64,000 nucleotides of DNA from Glaciecola sp. 33A (GTDB lineage Bacteria > Pseudomonadota > Gammaproteobacteria > Enterobacterales > Alteromonadaceae): assembly GCF_002836745.1 (NCBI RefSeq), contig NZ_PJAR01000040.1, forward strand, positions 62,001-126,000. Reading direction: 5' to 3'. The notes under the pieces were generated by a model. The model did no database searches. It was given only the letters and a program-made list of their open reading frames with translations, and had not been told where the DNA came from. The stretch's first letter is position 1. Each line of letters begins with the position of its first letter. Positions 27,936 to 37,602 of the stretch are shown here, piece after piece. Position numbers and translations under genes: made by a program.

Positions 27936-28032
27936 TTCCGTCGGGGTGCTTAAGTTTTATTTCTTAGGCTGAGAGATGCATGGCATTAACCCGGTGAACC
28001 TGATCCAATTAGCATTGGCGTAGGGAACGGAA
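27936..28032 (+). ncRNA. TPP riboswitch (THI element)
   Basis: The conserved blocks are present in order: GGGGTGC (27943-27949), GGCTGAGAGATGC (27967-27979), AACCCGGTGAACCTGATC (27988-28005) and GGCGTAGGGAA (28017-28027). The closing stem TTCCG (27936-27940) pairs with CGGAA (28028-28032). It lies 78 bases before thiD and should shut down the thiamine operon when thiamine pyrophosphate binds. Confidence 0.95.
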
Positions 28033-28110
28033 GCAATCTAGTGCCACTGTGTGTATTATTTTTGCCTCTATTCTTTGCCATGTGCGTAACTTTGGTAACA
28101 AATAGTGGCT

Positions 28111-28941
28111 ATGCAGTTCAATCATTCTACTCCTATCGCATTAACTATTGCTGGCTCAGACAGTAGTGGTGGGGCGGGTATTCAAGCTGATTTAAAAACC
28201 TTTTCTGCTAACGATGTGTATGGTGCAAGTGTAATCACAGCGGTTACTGCACAAAATACGCTTTGTGTCAGCGCAGTTCATCCTATTCCCATTAGCATTG
28301 TAGTGGCTCAAATATCATCTGTGTTGAACGACCTTGATGTGCAAGCGATTAAAATTGGTATGTTGTTTTCACCCGCTTTAGTAAAAGCTGTTGCAGAATC
28401 AATCAAAGATTTTAAAGGTATTGTTGTACTGGACCCAGTAATGATTGCTAAATCGGGAGATATATTGCTACAACAAAGTGCCGTTGATGCGTTGTTGTCA
28501 GAGTTGATCCCTTACGTAGATTTGTTAACTCCCAATTATCCAGAAGCTGAGGTTTTACTTGGCTTGCAGACAAACACTATTGAAGATAAAAAGCCTAGCT
28601 TGCAAGAGTATGCAAAAGCTATGCTTTCACTAGGTCCCAAGCATGTTTTGTTAAAAGGCGGACATGGTAACAAAGATGTTTGTAGCGATATTTTAGTCGG
28701 GCAGAATCTAAACACGTCTATTTTTGAAGCCCCTCGAATAGCCACTAAAAATACCCACGGCACCGGTTGTACTTACTCGTCTAGTATTACTGCGCACTTG
28801 GCTAAAGGCTACACAATGGAAAAGGCTGTCGAGATGTCTCATACCTACTTACACCAAGCCATTATGAATGCAGACACTCTGCAAGTCGGTAAAGGTCATG
28901 GTCCAGTGCATCACTTCTATAAAAGTTGGCACACAAAATGA
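28111..28941 (+). CDS. thiD: Hydroxymethylpyrimidine/phosphomethylpyrimidine kinase
   Basis: 276 residues from the ATG at 28111; a GTG at 28105 is an alternative. The ribokinase-fold kinase motifs are AGSDSSGGAGIQADLKTF at the N-terminus, DPVMIAKSG in the middle and NTHGTGCTYSSSITAHLAKG near residue 212, where the GTGC loop holds the catalytic base region. It phosphorylates HMP and HMP-P to HMP-PP for thiamine synthesis. It is the first gene after the TPP riboswitch and overlaps thiO by an ATGA. Confidence 0.95.
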   Translation: MQFNHSTPIALTIAGSDSSGGAGIQADLKTFSANDVYGASVITAVTAQNTLCVSAVHPIPISIVVAQISSVLNDLDVQAIKIGMLFSPALVKAVAESIKDFKGIVVLDPVMIAKSGDILLQQSAVDALLSELIPYVDLLTPNYPEAEVLLGLQTNTIEDKKPSLQEYAKAMLSLGPKHVLLKGGHGNKDVCSDILVGQNLNTSIFEAPRIATKNTHGTGCTYSSSITAHLAKGYTMEKAVEMSHTYLHQAIMNADTLQVGKGHGPVHHFYKSWHTK

Positions 28942-29957
28942 GCAAAAACGCATCCACACAAAATAAAGTAATAGTTGTAGGCGCAGGCGTTGCAGGTTTA
29001 TGTGTAGCAAGTGAATTATTGGACAACGGCTTTATTACGACTGTGATTGACCGCCAATCTAAACCTGGCCCAAAATCATGTTCTTGGTGGGCTGGAGGAA
29101 TGCTCGCGCCATTTTGTGAATCAGAAAGTGCAGAACCGTCTGTGCTCAAATTTGGTCAGTTTGCAGCCACGTGGTGGCAGGAAAAAACCGGGCTAGTCAG
29201 ACAAAACGGGTCTTTGGTAATAGCAAACAATAGAGATCATGCTGATTTACAGCGTTTCGCTAAGCTCACACAAAATCATGTTAGCTTAAATCAACAACAA
29301 GTTTCTGCATTGGAGCCAGATCTCGATGGACGCTTTGTTAGAGGTTTATATTATCAAAGTGAAGCGCACCTTTCGCCACGGGATGCTTTAAACAAACTGC
29401 GCGAAAACTTGTTGATTAGAGGAGCGAAATTTCTTACCCAACAGGTTGATCCTCAAGAGCTTGGTAAACAGCATTTGGTTATCGATTGTCGAGGAATAAA
29501 GGCAAAATCCAGCACAAAGGGTTTGCGCGGTGTAAAGGGAGAAATGCTTATATTGCGTTGCCCCGATATTAACTTGCAGCGACCTATTCGCTTGCTCCAC
29601 CCTCGAATTCCTTTGTACATTGTACCTCGTGGAAACAACGTATATATGATTGGCGCCACAATGATAGAAAGCGGCGCAAGAAAATATGCTACGGCGCGTT
29701 CGGTGATGGAGTTATTGAGCGCCGCTTATGCGGTAAGTCCATCTTTTGGTGAAGCAGAAATTTTAGAAATCGGTGTTGATAGTCGGCCCGCATTTAGTGA
29801 CAACCTGCCAAAGGTGCGTCATCAGGGCAACGTAATCACGGCTAATGGTTTATATAGGCATGGTTTTTTACTCGCCCCAACGCTAGCCAAAATGGTAACT
29901 CAATACCTTGTTGATGAAGTTGAACCCGAGTGGTTTGAATCCTCATTGTCCAACTAA
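28938..29957 (+). CDS. thiO: Glycine oxidase for thiazole synthesis
   Basis: 339 residues from the ATG at 28938, which overlaps the thiD stop. The FAD-binding Rossmann motif is VVGAGVAGLCVASELLDNG near residues 13-31, and the late segment GLYRHGFLLAP matches the glycine-oxidase/DAO C-terminal consensus. ThiO oxidises glycine to dehydroglycine for the ThiG thiazole synthase. Its presence means the pathway does not need ThiH, and no thiH is seen. It is followed by thiS after 12 bases. Confidence 0.92.
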   Translation: MSKNASTQNKVIVVGAGVAGLCVASELLDNGFITTVIDRQSKPGPKSCSWWAGGMLAPFCESESAEPSVLKFGQFAATWWQEKTGLVRQNGSLVIANNRDHADLQRFAKLTQNHVSLNQQQVSALEPDLDGRFVRGLYYQSEAHLSPRDALNKLRENLLIRGAKFLTQQVDPQELGKQHLVIDCRGIKAKSSTKGLRGVKGEMLILRCPDINLQRPIRLLHPRIPLYIVPRGNNVYMIGATMIESGARKYATARSVMELLSAAYAVSPSFGEAEILEIGVDSRPAFSDNLPKVRHQGNVITANGLYRHGFLLAPTLAKMVTQYLVDEVEPEWFESSLSN

Positions 29958-29969
29958 AAGGTAACTTAT

Positions 29970-30170
29970 ATGAAACAAATACACGTTAATAGTGAGCAGG
30001 TGAATTGTGAGTCACTTAATTTGGCCGAGCTATTAAATGAACTCGGTTATGCCGGTGCAATCGTCGCTACAGCCGTTAATGGACAGTTCGTAGCGCAAAC
30101 AAATCGTCAACAGCTCGTCATTAAAACGGGTGACCAAGTTGAAGTATTAGCGCCCATGCAAGGAGGTTAA
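29970..30170 (+). CDS. thiS: Sulfur carrier protein ThiS
   Basis: 66 residues of ubiquitin-like fold ending in the required Gly-Gly ([11 protein letters not shown]). ThiF adenylates the C-terminus, which then carries sulfur as a thiocarboxylate to ThiG. It lies between thiO and thiG with a one-base gap to thiG, the standard order. Confidence 0.95.
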   Translation: MKQIHVNSEQVNCESLNLAELLNELGYAGAIVATAVNGQFVAQTNRQQLVIKTGDQVEVLAPMQGG

Positions 30171-30171
30171 T

Positions 30172-30945
30172 ATGCGAAATTTCTATGGCGTCGAACTCGA
30201 TACCCCTTTTATGTTAGGAACTGCGCAATATCCTTCGCCTCAAATTTTGACAGATGCATTTACACGCAGCCGAGCAAGTGTGGCGACAGTATCGTTAAGA
30301 AGAGAAGCCAGCAGCGATAAGGCAGGGCAATATTTTTGGCAACTTATTCAAAATTTAAACGTCAAGGTGCTACCCAATACAGCGGGCTGCCACAGTGTTA
30401 AAGAAGCGGTAACTACCGCTCATATGGCAAGAGAGATATTTTCAACAAACTGGATAAAATTAGAAGTGATTGGCGAGGAGGATACGCTGCACCCCGACGT
30501 TTTCGCTTTAGTCGAGGCGACTCGCATTTTAATTGAAGACGGTTTCGATGTGTTTCCCTATACCACTGAAGATTTGGTTGTTGCCGATCGTTTAGTGAAC
30601 TTGGGTTGCAAAGTATTGATGCCATGGGGTGCGCCTATTGGATCGGGAATGGGGCTTAATAACGTATTTGGTTTAAGAGCGTTGCGGGCGCACTTTCCTG
30701 ATATAGCAATGGTTATCGATGCAGGAATAGGCTTACCTAGTCAAGCAACGCAAGCGATGGAACTAGGAATGGACGCCATTTTACTTAATACCGCTGTGGC
30801 TAAAGCAGGAGACCCCGCCCAAATGGCAGAAGCTTTTGCATGTGCAATTTATGCAGGTCAACTCGCCGAAGCTGCTTGCCCTATGTTACCCAGAGATATG
30901 GCTAGCCCGTCTACCCCAGTGTTAGGTAAGGGCTTTTTGGAATGA
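30172..30945 (+). CDS. thiG: Thiazole synthase
   Basis: 257 residues, a TIM-barrel enzyme. Recognisable segments are [14 protein letters not shown] at the N-terminus, [14 protein letters not shown] near residue 94 with the Schiff-base Lys region, [14 protein letters not shown] near 150-163 and [10 protein letters not shown] near 181-190. It makes the thiazole phosphate moiety from deoxyxylulose phosphate, dehydroglycine and ThiS-thiocarboxylate. It sits in the operon directly after thiS. Confidence 0.95.
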   Translation: MRNFYGVELDTPFMLGTAQYPSPQILTDAFTRSRASVATVSLRREASSDKAGQYFWQLIQNLNVKVLPNTAGCHSVKEAVTTAHMAREIFSTNWIKLEVIGEEDTLHPDVFALVEATRILIEDGFDVFPYTTEDLVVADRLVNLGCKVLMPWGAPIGSGMGLNNVFGLRALRAHFPDIAMVIDAGIGLPSQATQAMELGMDAILLNTAVAKAGDPAQMAEAFACAIYAGQLAEAACPMLPRDMASPSTPVLGKGFLE

Positions 30946-30952
30946 ATTATTA

Positions 30953-31570
30953 ATGTCAGATTTAAGCCGATTTTATCCAATTTTTGATAATAGTGACTGG
31001 TTAGAGCGTTTAGTACCATTGGGTATCAAAATGGTTCAACTGCGCATAAAAGATAAGAGTCAAGAATATATTCGTGCAGAAATATTAAAGGCACAAAAAG
31101 TATGTGAGAAATATGACTGCACATTAATCATTAACGACTATTGGCAACTCGCAATCGAACTAGATTGCAAATGGGTACACCTTGGTCAGGAGGATTTGGA
31201 CATCGCTAATATTGATGTTATTAAAAATGCAGGTATGAAATTAGGTGTGTCTACACATGACAAAGAAGAGTTACAAAGAGCGGTACAACTCAAACCCGAT
31301 TACATTGCATTAGGTCCTGTTTACCCCACTATTTTAAAAAAGATGAAATGGTATCAACAAGGTTTAGGTAGAGTAACTGAGTGGAAAAGCACGCTTGGCA
31401 ACATCCCTTTAGTGGCCATTGGTGGGATGTCTGTACAAAGAGCGGACGGGGCATTTACAGCGGGTGCCGATATTGTTGCAGCAGTTACCGATGTTACTTT
31501 GCATCCTGACCCTGAACAACGAATTGCAGAGTGGATTGCAGCATGTCATCAAGATCCCAAAAAGATATGA
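30953..31570 (+). CDS. thiE: Thiamine-phosphate synthase
   Basis: 205 residues, TIM barrel. MVQLRIKDKS near residues 26-35, IINDYWQLAIELDCKWVHLGQEDL near 62-86 and ALGPVYPT near 122-129 are the substrate- and phosphate-binding segments, and VAIGGMS near 151-157 is the phosphate loop. It couples HMP-PP with thiazole phosphate. Its stop overlaps the ThiF start by ATGA. Confidence 0.94.
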   Translation: MSDLSRFYPIFDNSDWLERLVPLGIKMVQLRIKDKSQEYIRAEILKAQKVCEKYDCTLIINDYWQLAIELDCKWVHLGQEDLDIANIDVIKNAGMKLGVSTHDKEELQRAVQLKPDYIALGPVYPTILKKMKWYQQGLGRVTEWKSTLGNIPLVAIGGMSVQRADGAFTAGADIVAAVTDVTLHPDPEQRIAEWIAACHQDPKKI

Positions 31571-32580
31571 GCACTAATCGTTATGAGCGTCAGCAGTGTT
31601 TGCCCGAGATAGGGGTACACGGACAGCAAGTATTTCGCACGACTAAAGTACTCGTGGTTGGTGCGGGTGGCTTGGGCAATGGCGTATTACCTTACTTAGT
31701 CGGAGCTGGACTTAAACATATCGTACTAGTTGACCCCGATGTAGTGTCGCTTTCTAATCTTCATCGGCAAGTTTTGTATAAAGAGTCGGATGTTGGCTTC
31801 ACCAAAGTAGAATGCGCAAAACGCGAGTTAAACGCACTTAACCATGAATGCTATATTGAGACACACTTCAAACGCTTAACATCCGCTAATGTAGCCCAAT
31901 TATGCGACGGTATCGATTTAGTGCTTGATTGTGCCGATAATTTTGCAGTGAGCTATGTATTGTCAGACTATTGTTTAGCCCATAACGTGAGCTTGGTGTC
32001 TGCTTCGGTGCTGGGTTTTGAGGGGTATGTAGGCGGTTTCTGTGGTGGTAAGCCATCGTTAAGGGCGTTATTTCCTGAGTTACCACAACGCGCTCAAAAC
32101 TGTTCTTCAGCGGGGATTATGGGCCCTGTAGTTGGCATGTTAGCAAGCGTCCAAGCGCAATACGCCCTCAATATATTACTTAAACTGACACCATCTCCAC
32201 TAGGCCAGTTATACTCAATTGACTTACGCTTGTTAAAACACCGTAGCTTTCGTTTTGATGATGCTCAAGAGCCACCTATCGATAAGTGTCTGTCTTTTAT
32301 TGATGTATCAGCAATATGTAGGGATGACTGGGTGCTCGACTTACGTAGTTTGGCGACAACCAATAGTGATGACGCAAATGCCGCTACTTCTATACGCAAC
32401 AAGGCCGTTCATCATTTAAGTATTGATGAATTTTGTAAGATCAGACCGACTCCAAAAAACCAACAAAATGCAGTAATTGTTTGCAAAACCGGGTTAACAG
32501 CATGGCGCGCTGCTCGGCTCTTGCAACAATATTGGAGTGGTGATATTCGCCTAATTGCATTGGGCGAAGACCCTCTTTAA
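31567..32580 (+). CDS. thiF: ThiF/MoeB adenylyltransferase with rhodanese-like tail
   Basis: 337 residues from the ATG at 31567, chosen because it forms an ATGA overlap with thiE; a frame from 31531 adds 12 residues inside thiE. The N-terminal E1-like domain has VLVVGAGGLGNGVLPYL for ATP, LSNLHRQVL and CADNFAVSY. The C-terminal 100 residues are rhodanese-like, with VCKTGLTAWRAA holding the possible active Cys. It should adenylate ThiS and may pass sulfur to it. The usual CxxC zinc motifs are not evident, so this is the short form. MoeB activity is also possible. Confidence 0.9.
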   Translation: MSTNRYERQQCLPEIGVHGQQVFRTTKVLVVGAGGLGNGVLPYLVGAGLKHIVLVDPDVVSLSNLHRQVLYKESDVGFTKVECAKRELNALNHECYIETHFKRLTSANVAQLCDGIDLVLDCADNFAVSYVLSDYCLAHNVSLVSASVLGFEGYVGGFCGGKPSLRALFPELPQRAQNCSSAGIMGPVVGMLASVQAQYALNILLKLTPSPLGQLYSIDLRLLKHRSFRFDDAQEPPIDKCLSFIDVSAICRDDWVLDLRSLATTNSDDANAATSIRNKAVHHLSIDEFCKIRPTPKNQQNAVIVCKTGLTAWRAARLLQQYWSGDIRLIALGEDPL

Positions 32581-32637
32581 TGACACCTACAAATACGTAA
32601 TTAAGATTTACCTTAACTTATACTGAGTGACTAAAAT

Positions 32638-33345
32638 ATGAAAAATTCAACACCAGATTTTATACCAAACTATGGCAAAACGTTTAGTTTAATGAGAGCG
32701 GGATGTTCCAAGCAATGGGGCCAATATATTAATCATGATTTTGTTAAAGGCTTAGCAGACGGGTCGTTGCCTCATAAGGCCTATTTGCATTATATGGTTC
32801 AAGATTATATGTATCTTGTGCATTATGCTCGTGCATGGGCGCTAGGTGTCGTTAAAAGCGAGTCAACAGAAGAAATGCGATTGTGTGCGTCCACGGTCGA
32901 CTCGTTAATTAATCATGAATTTTCGTTACATATACAAACTTGTGCAGCGAATGGCATTGATGAGCAAAGCTTATTTAATGCAAAAGAAGAACTAGAAACC
33001 ATTGCATACACACGTTACGTGCTTGATTCTGGACTTCAAGGTGATTTTCTTGATTTAATTTTGGCTTTAGCCCCTTGTGCATTTGGCTATGGCGAAATTG
33101 GATTGAAATTACAAAAACACTTGGGCGATGATCACCCTTACGAAAAATGGATCAGTACTTACTGTGGTACTAAATTTCAAGATGTATGTGTAGAAGTTGG
33201 AAAGCTGGTTGATTTAGCCGTGGCAACTAGAGTAGGGCAAGATCCTCAAAATAGTCCTCGTTGGAATAAGATGCAGGCCCGCTTCACAAAAGCTGTCGAA
33301 CTCGAAGCCGAGTTCTGGGGAATGGGCCTTAAAGTATTAAATTGA
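32638..33345 (+). CDS. tenA: TenA-family aminopyrimidine aminohydrolase (thiaminase II)
   Basis: 235 residues, all-helical heme-oxygenase-like fold. The N-terminal FIPNYGKTFSLMRAGCSKQW and YLHYMVQDYMYLVHYARAWA segments and the later CAFGYGEIG (with the active Cys near residue 140) match TenA. It hydrolyses degraded aminopyrimidines from thiamine to recover HMP. Its place after thiF in the TPP-controlled operon suggests salvage plus synthesis. Confidence 0.93.
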   Translation: MKNSTPDFIPNYGKTFSLMRAGCSKQWGQYINHDFVKGLADGSLPHKAYLHYMVQDYMYLVHYARAWALGVVKSESTEEMRLCASTVDSLINHEFSLHIQTCAANGIDEQSLFNAKEELETIAYTRYVLDSGLQGDFLDLILALAPCAFGYGEIGLKLQKHLGDDHPYEKWISTYCGTKFQDVCVEVGKLVDLAVATRVGQDPQNSPRWNKMQARFTKAVELEAEFWGMGLKVLN

Positions 33346-33391
33346 GCCGATTTAGCACACCACAACGACCTATCCAAAACCAGAGGACTTT

Positions 33392-34837
33392 ATGCAAAAC
33401 ACAATATCTTCAAACCACGCTATACTTTTTTTATCGTTATTTGCGTTGAGCTTTGCGATACTTGGTTTATGGTTGTCACGTGCCCAACCCAAAAACCTCG
33501 AAACATTTATTGTGGCACGCAATACTCAAAGTAGTCATGCCACTTGGCTTACGCTTGTTGCGACAACAATGGGGACATGGGTCCTATTTGGGCCTGCAGA
33601 ATCCGCAGTGTGGGGCGGTATTGGTGCTATATTAGGCTACGCACTTGGGGTATTAATTCCATCGCTTGTATTGATACCTTTGGGAATTCGAATACGTAAA
33701 ATTATGCCCAATGGACATACTCTTACAGAGTTTGTGTACGCGCGCTACGGTAAAACGATGTACGTGTTCGTTGTTAGCATTATGGTGTTTTATTTGTTTA
33801 TTGGTTTAACCGCAGGCATGACCGGTATTGCACAGTTGGTCAATCTGGTTTCTTCCGTACCATTATGGATAACAGCAAGCATTGTTATGCTCTGCACGCT
33901 CACCTACACATTGTACGGAGGATTAAATGTTTCTATTTTGACCGACCGTCTGCAAATGATATTTATTCTGCCTTTTATTGCGTTAATAATCATACTTGCG
34001 TGGCAAGGAATAGGTGGAATGGAGCCTGTAATTAGTGGCTTAAAAGAAAATGCACCTCACCTTATTAATCCATTCGATAGTCAAGGTATCAAAACTGGTG
34101 TCACGTTTTTCTTAGCGGTAGCGTTAACAGGTTTGTTTTACCAAGGTACGTGGCAACGTATATTTGCTGCCAAAAACGATCGAGTAGTACGTAATGGTTT
34201 TATAATAAGCGCTTTAGTTAGTTTTCCAATTATATTTTGCTTGGGCTTATTCGGCTTAGCATTTGTGGGATTGTCGCTGCCCGGAGAAATTTCTACCGCC
34301 TTATTTAGTGTGCTGTTGGGCAACGCTTCATATTGGTTCTTAGTAGCCATGATTTTTTTCGGCTTAGCGTTGGTGATGAGTAGCGCAGATTCTACAATTA
34401 GTGCACTAAACAGCATGTTTATTGTTGATTTAAAACACGCTTTACCGAATATAAGTAACCATAAATTAATGCGTATATCGCTAGGGTTAATTGTGTTTAT
34501 AAGTCTTATTGCCTTGCTTGTCGCATCACAAGGATACAGTATTTTGTATTTGTTTTTATTGGCCGACTTATTATGTTGTGCGGCTGCGTTTCCGGTTTTT
34601 ATTGGATTTTACAATGCTAATTATAAAAATTATCAAGCCATTTTAAGTTTGGTCTCAGGGCTTGTAGCGGGTGCATATTATTTTCCAGCGCCAGGCGAAG
34701 CAGCCGACTATTTATTCGAATCATTTTTGTGGGCATCATTAACGCCGGTCATCGTTTCCCTTGTGCTAATGTTATTACCAAGCCGGACAGCCTTTAATTT
34801 TTCACAAATTAAAAATAAAGTACTAAGCTTTAGATAA
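33392..34837 (+). CDS. Sodium/solute symporter (SSS family), probable thiamine-precursor importer
   Basis: 481 residues with about 13 membrane helices. Family features include the TM1-2 region TWVLFGPAESAVWGGIGAILGYALG, YTLYGGLNVSILTDRLQ near residues 171-187 (the SSS signature region), and SSADSTISALNS near residues 330-341 on the helix with the second sodium-site serines. It is the last gene of the TPP-riboswitch operon, 46 bases after tenA. By position it probably imports HMP, a pyrimidine or another thiamine precursor. That substrate is an inference from context. Confidence 0.85.
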   Translation: MQNTISSNHAILFLSLFALSFAILGLWLSRAQPKNLETFIVARNTQSSHATWLTLVATTMGTWVLFGPAESAVWGGIGAILGYALGVLIPSLVLIPLGIRIRKIMPNGHTLTEFVYARYGKTMYVFVVSIMVFYLFIGLTAGMTGIAQLVNLVSSVPLWITASIVMLCTLTYTLYGGLNVSILTDRLQMIFILPFIALIIILAWQGIGGMEPVISGLKENAPHLINPFDSQGIKTGVTFFLAVALTGLFYQGTWQRIFAAKNDRVVRNGFIISALVSFPIIFCLGLFGLAFVGLSLPGEISTALFSVLLGNASYWFLVAMIFFGLALVMSSADSTISALNSMFIVDLKHALPNISNHKLMRISLGLIVFISLIALLVASQGYSILYLFLLADLLCCAAAFPVFIGFYNANYKNYQAILSLVSGLVAGAYYFPAPGEAADYLFESFLWASLTPVIVSLVLMLLPSRTAFNFSQIKNKVLSFR

Positions 34838-35529
34838 GTGGAGGCAAATGATTACGTTTCGTAACTTGCTTAACAGCATCCATGTTCTCACATGACTATC
34901 TGTTACGGATCTCCTCTTAAGCGACTGACAGACTAAAGCTTGGGAGACAAGAATGGGACAACAAGGATGCTGAATTGATACTGTTGCATGATGAAGCTGA
35001 TGGCCTCGTGAAGATGCTAACTGATAATGACGCCAATGGCTCAAAAAAACAACTTCTAGATACACCAGCATTATTACGATGGAAAATATAGGCAGTGATT
35101 GTTATGCTCCAGACGTTCTCAAAAAAATCCGCACGTTCTTTACGGGTATTTGTACGTTCCTGCTCTTCCGTTAAATCTGTAGACATTTTTCAATTTAAAG
35201 GTGTTGTAGTCAATTTAAATCATAAGTTTTCTAATAATCTACTTTTAAAGGTTGTTAACCAACATCAAATACGCCAGCTATGTCGCACCATCTGTCATTA
35301 TGAGTAGTTTTTCGACTGACCGCTTTGGTTGCTTACAAGAGCGTAAAAACTAGTTTTCTTGAGCCAGAGCCACGACCACCGATTGCACATATTCCCCGCG
35401 AACATTTGAACGACTTATGACCCCTTTTGCCGTAGAGCCGACCGACAGAGATATATCGCAATAAGCAAAAAGCGGGAATGATCAGAACAAATAGTGTTTA
35501 TCGAATTTGCTGAGGGCTGATCTTCCCCT
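34838..35529. other. IS-debris intergenic region
   Basis: No intact gene. It contains the fragment at 34921-35091 and, near 35172-35190, the sequence AAATCTGTAGACATTTTT. This recurs near 35530 as the left end of the IS3-like remnant, so the region probably preserves the end of an older, related insertion in the same orientation. Weak coding-like pieces near 35310-35420 have no family match. Confidence 0.45.
34921..35091 (+). pseudogene. Unidentified gene fragment
   Basis: A frame without a start codon runs to the stop at 35089-35091 and reads RLKLGRQEWDNKDAELILLH then DEADGLVKMLTDNDANGSKK. Charge pattern and codon use look coding. It is preceded by a stop and by no gene body. Family not recognised; probably the tail of a gene cut by IS activity. 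Confidence 0.3.
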
Positions 35530-36490
35530 AAATCTGTAGACATTTTTTACTTAGAAAGCGAAGTAAGGTAAAAAGTGTTATGAATAAAAATATCCTGATG
35601 AATTTAAGCAAGAAGCCGTTCGACAAGTCTTGGCTAAAGGCTTTTCGATACCAAGCGTGGCTAAGCGTTTAGGTATGTCTGATAAATCCTTGTATTACTG
35701 GGTCAGTAAAGCTAAAAAGCCGACCAGTCAGTCTGCTGAGCAAGAAGAAATACGTAAGCTGAAAGCGGAGTTAAAGCATGTCACAGAAGAGCGAAACATC
35801 CTAAAGGAAGCCGCTGTTGACTTGAATCCTCAGCCGTGTACTTTGCAAGCGAGTCAAACAAACGTACACGTTCATAAAATCCGGACTCCAAACTTATCGC
35901 GTCAGCACCATGTGCCGAGTGTTTACAGTAGTCCTCGCATCACTCATGAGTTACGCTATTCAGGTGAAACTTGTGGTGAAAACCGCGTAGCGAAGTTAAT
36001 GAAACAAGCTAAGTTGAGAGCTAATATTGGCTACAAACGACGGTACTTTAAATCAGCTATACCATCGGTCATTGCTGATAATCATCTTCAACAGCAGTTT
36101 GTTGTATGCGAGCCTGATGAAGCATGGGTTGCGGACATCACATACATTAAAACATATGAAGGATGGCTTTATTTGGCAGTAGTAGTGGACTTGTTTTCAC
36201 GAAAAGTGATTGGCTGGTCGATGCAATCAACGATGACGTCCGATATTGTAGTAAAAGCGATGATAATGACTATTTGGAGACGACCTGAAGCAACGGGTGT
36301 TGTGGTACACACTGACCAAGGCAGTCAGTATGCTAGCGGCGATTATAGAGACTTCTTAGCTGCTCATAATTTAAAACCCAGTATGAGTCGCCGAGGTCAT
36401 TGTTTAGATAATGCTGTTGCGGAAAGCTTTTTCCATTCACTTAAAACAGAGTGAGTGAAGCGAAAAGTGTACGCAACGCGAAGTGATGCA
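35530..36490 (+). pseudogene. Decayed IS3-family insertion sequence
   Basis: The first ATG at 35580 is out of frame with the orfA body, consistent with a lost base in an A-rich run. The orfA part (FSIPSVAKRLGMSDKSLYYW, then a coiled coil ending ERNILKEAA) runs into orfB after a corrupted junction near 35815-35930. orfB retains WVADITYI, VVHTDQGSQY and NAVAESFFHSLK, covering all three DDE residues. A TGA at 36452-36454 then interrupts it (SLKTE-stop-VKRKVY). Homology ends at about 36490, where the 131-bp repeat begins. No right inverted repeat is present. Confidence 0.85.
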
Positions 36491-36621
36491 ACAAGTACTG
36501 TTTCTATATACAAATTTGCATGTTATTCAGCGTCTAAATATCGGTCAAGCTCTCTGGCCTTTAGATAACCTTGAGCTTGCTCTTTCTCAAGATTTTGCTC
36601 ATCTGCTGGTGATACTGTTTC
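36491..36621 (-). repeat. 131-bp dispersed repeat, copy 2
   Basis: This copy begins exactly where the IS3 remnant breaks off and ends 12 bases before the stop of the LuxR gene. On the minus strand it encodes SPADEQNLEKEQAQGYLKAR then ELDRYLDAE and a stop at 36525-36523, with a LexA-like TACTGTTTCTATATACAAAT at 36496-36515 on the plus strand. Copy 1 is at 26836-26966. Confidence 0.75.
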
Positions 36622-36632
36622 GCTGTCCAATA

Positions 36633-37484
36633 TTACCCTAAACTATATTTAGGTACCTGCTTACTTATTAAGCTCTCAAGCGGATCTTCAGAACGACTTA
36701 CCCTTCCAAGTTGCAAAGATTGTAGACATAACGAAAATAATTCTGACTGGGTTGTAATATCTAACTTCTGGTATATGTGTTTTCTGTGTATTTTAACCGT
36801 ACTTGGTGAAATGTTGAGTTTATTTGCCAATGATTTAGACGAATGTCCATGCAATATACATTGAACTACTTCTTGCTCTCTTTTTGTTAAAATAGACTTG
36901 CCAAAAGCGTCAAAAATACTCTGATAAGCCATACTATCAGCTACAGCAGTGCTTGCTTTTGAGTTTGTCTCACATTTATGCCAATGCTCCTCGATTAAGT
37001 AGGTAATCATTGGACTAATTAATTCAAGCGTTTCACTGTCTTGCTTAGAGAACTGGTCGCCTAGAAGCTCTAAATAGAAGTCAACATAGCAATTGTTAAT
37101 GCTAATAATGAAATCATACTCATCTGAAATACCAACAGGCTTGATGAAAGTCTTGTAATACTTACTATCCTGAAAGCAACTAGGGGCGATATCACTAAAA
37201 CGATATAAACCAGTTTGCGCTCCCTTGGAAAGAAAACTATAACGTGGATCGAGTAAATAAAGACCCTCCAAGTAAAGTTCTATATACTTACGATACGTAG
37301 GAGTATGCCCGTCTTCATAAATGATAGTTACCTCGCAGCCGTTATAAAAAAAAACGCCCGAGCAGTCAATTTTAATCACTTGTTTTAATGTACTTGATAA
37401 AGTGGCATAAAATGAATCGCTGCCGACATCTTTTTGTAATTTGACCAGTAATTCATACCATTTTGCAATTTGAGTGTTAATCAT
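36633..37484 (-). CDS. LuxR-type transcriptional regulator
   Basis: 283 residues. The C-terminal 65 residues are a LuxR/FixJ helix-turn-helix (LTKREQEVVQCILHGHSSKS, then LNISPSTVKIHRKHIYQKL). The N-terminal 190 residues are not a receiver and do not show the classical acyl-homoserine-lactone residues clearly, so it may sense a small molecule of the neighbouring pathway. It is last in a minus-strand series of cyclase, TonB receptor and NCS1 permease, 118 bases after the permease. It is the likely local regulator. Confidence 0.85.
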   Translation of the reverse strand: MINTQIAKWYELLVKLQKDVGSDSFYATLSSTLKQVIKIDCSGVFFYNGCEVTIIYEDGHTPTYRKYIELYLEGLYLLDPRYSFLSKGAQTGLYRFSDIAPSCFQDSKYYKTFIKPVGISDEYDFIISINNCYVDFYLELLGDQFSKQDSETLELISPMITYLIEEHWHKCETNSKASTAVADSMAYQSIFDAFGKSILTKREQEVVQCILHGHSSKSLANKLNISPSTVKIHRKHIYQKLDITTQSELFSLCLQSLQLGRVSRSEDPLESLISKQVPKYSLG

Positions 37485-37602
37485 TCAACTGCCCTATTAA
37501 CTTATAACAGTACTGATACTATTGAATTTTATAAAAATAGTACAATGTTAATACCCAAAATTTCAAACTAACCTTATATAACTAAACGACTAATTCCTCT
37601 CA

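Noticed and set aside
35095-35307. 70-codon plus-strand frame between the thiamine operon and the IS remnant
   Set aside because: It crosses the repeated IS end and has no ribosome site or family resemblance.
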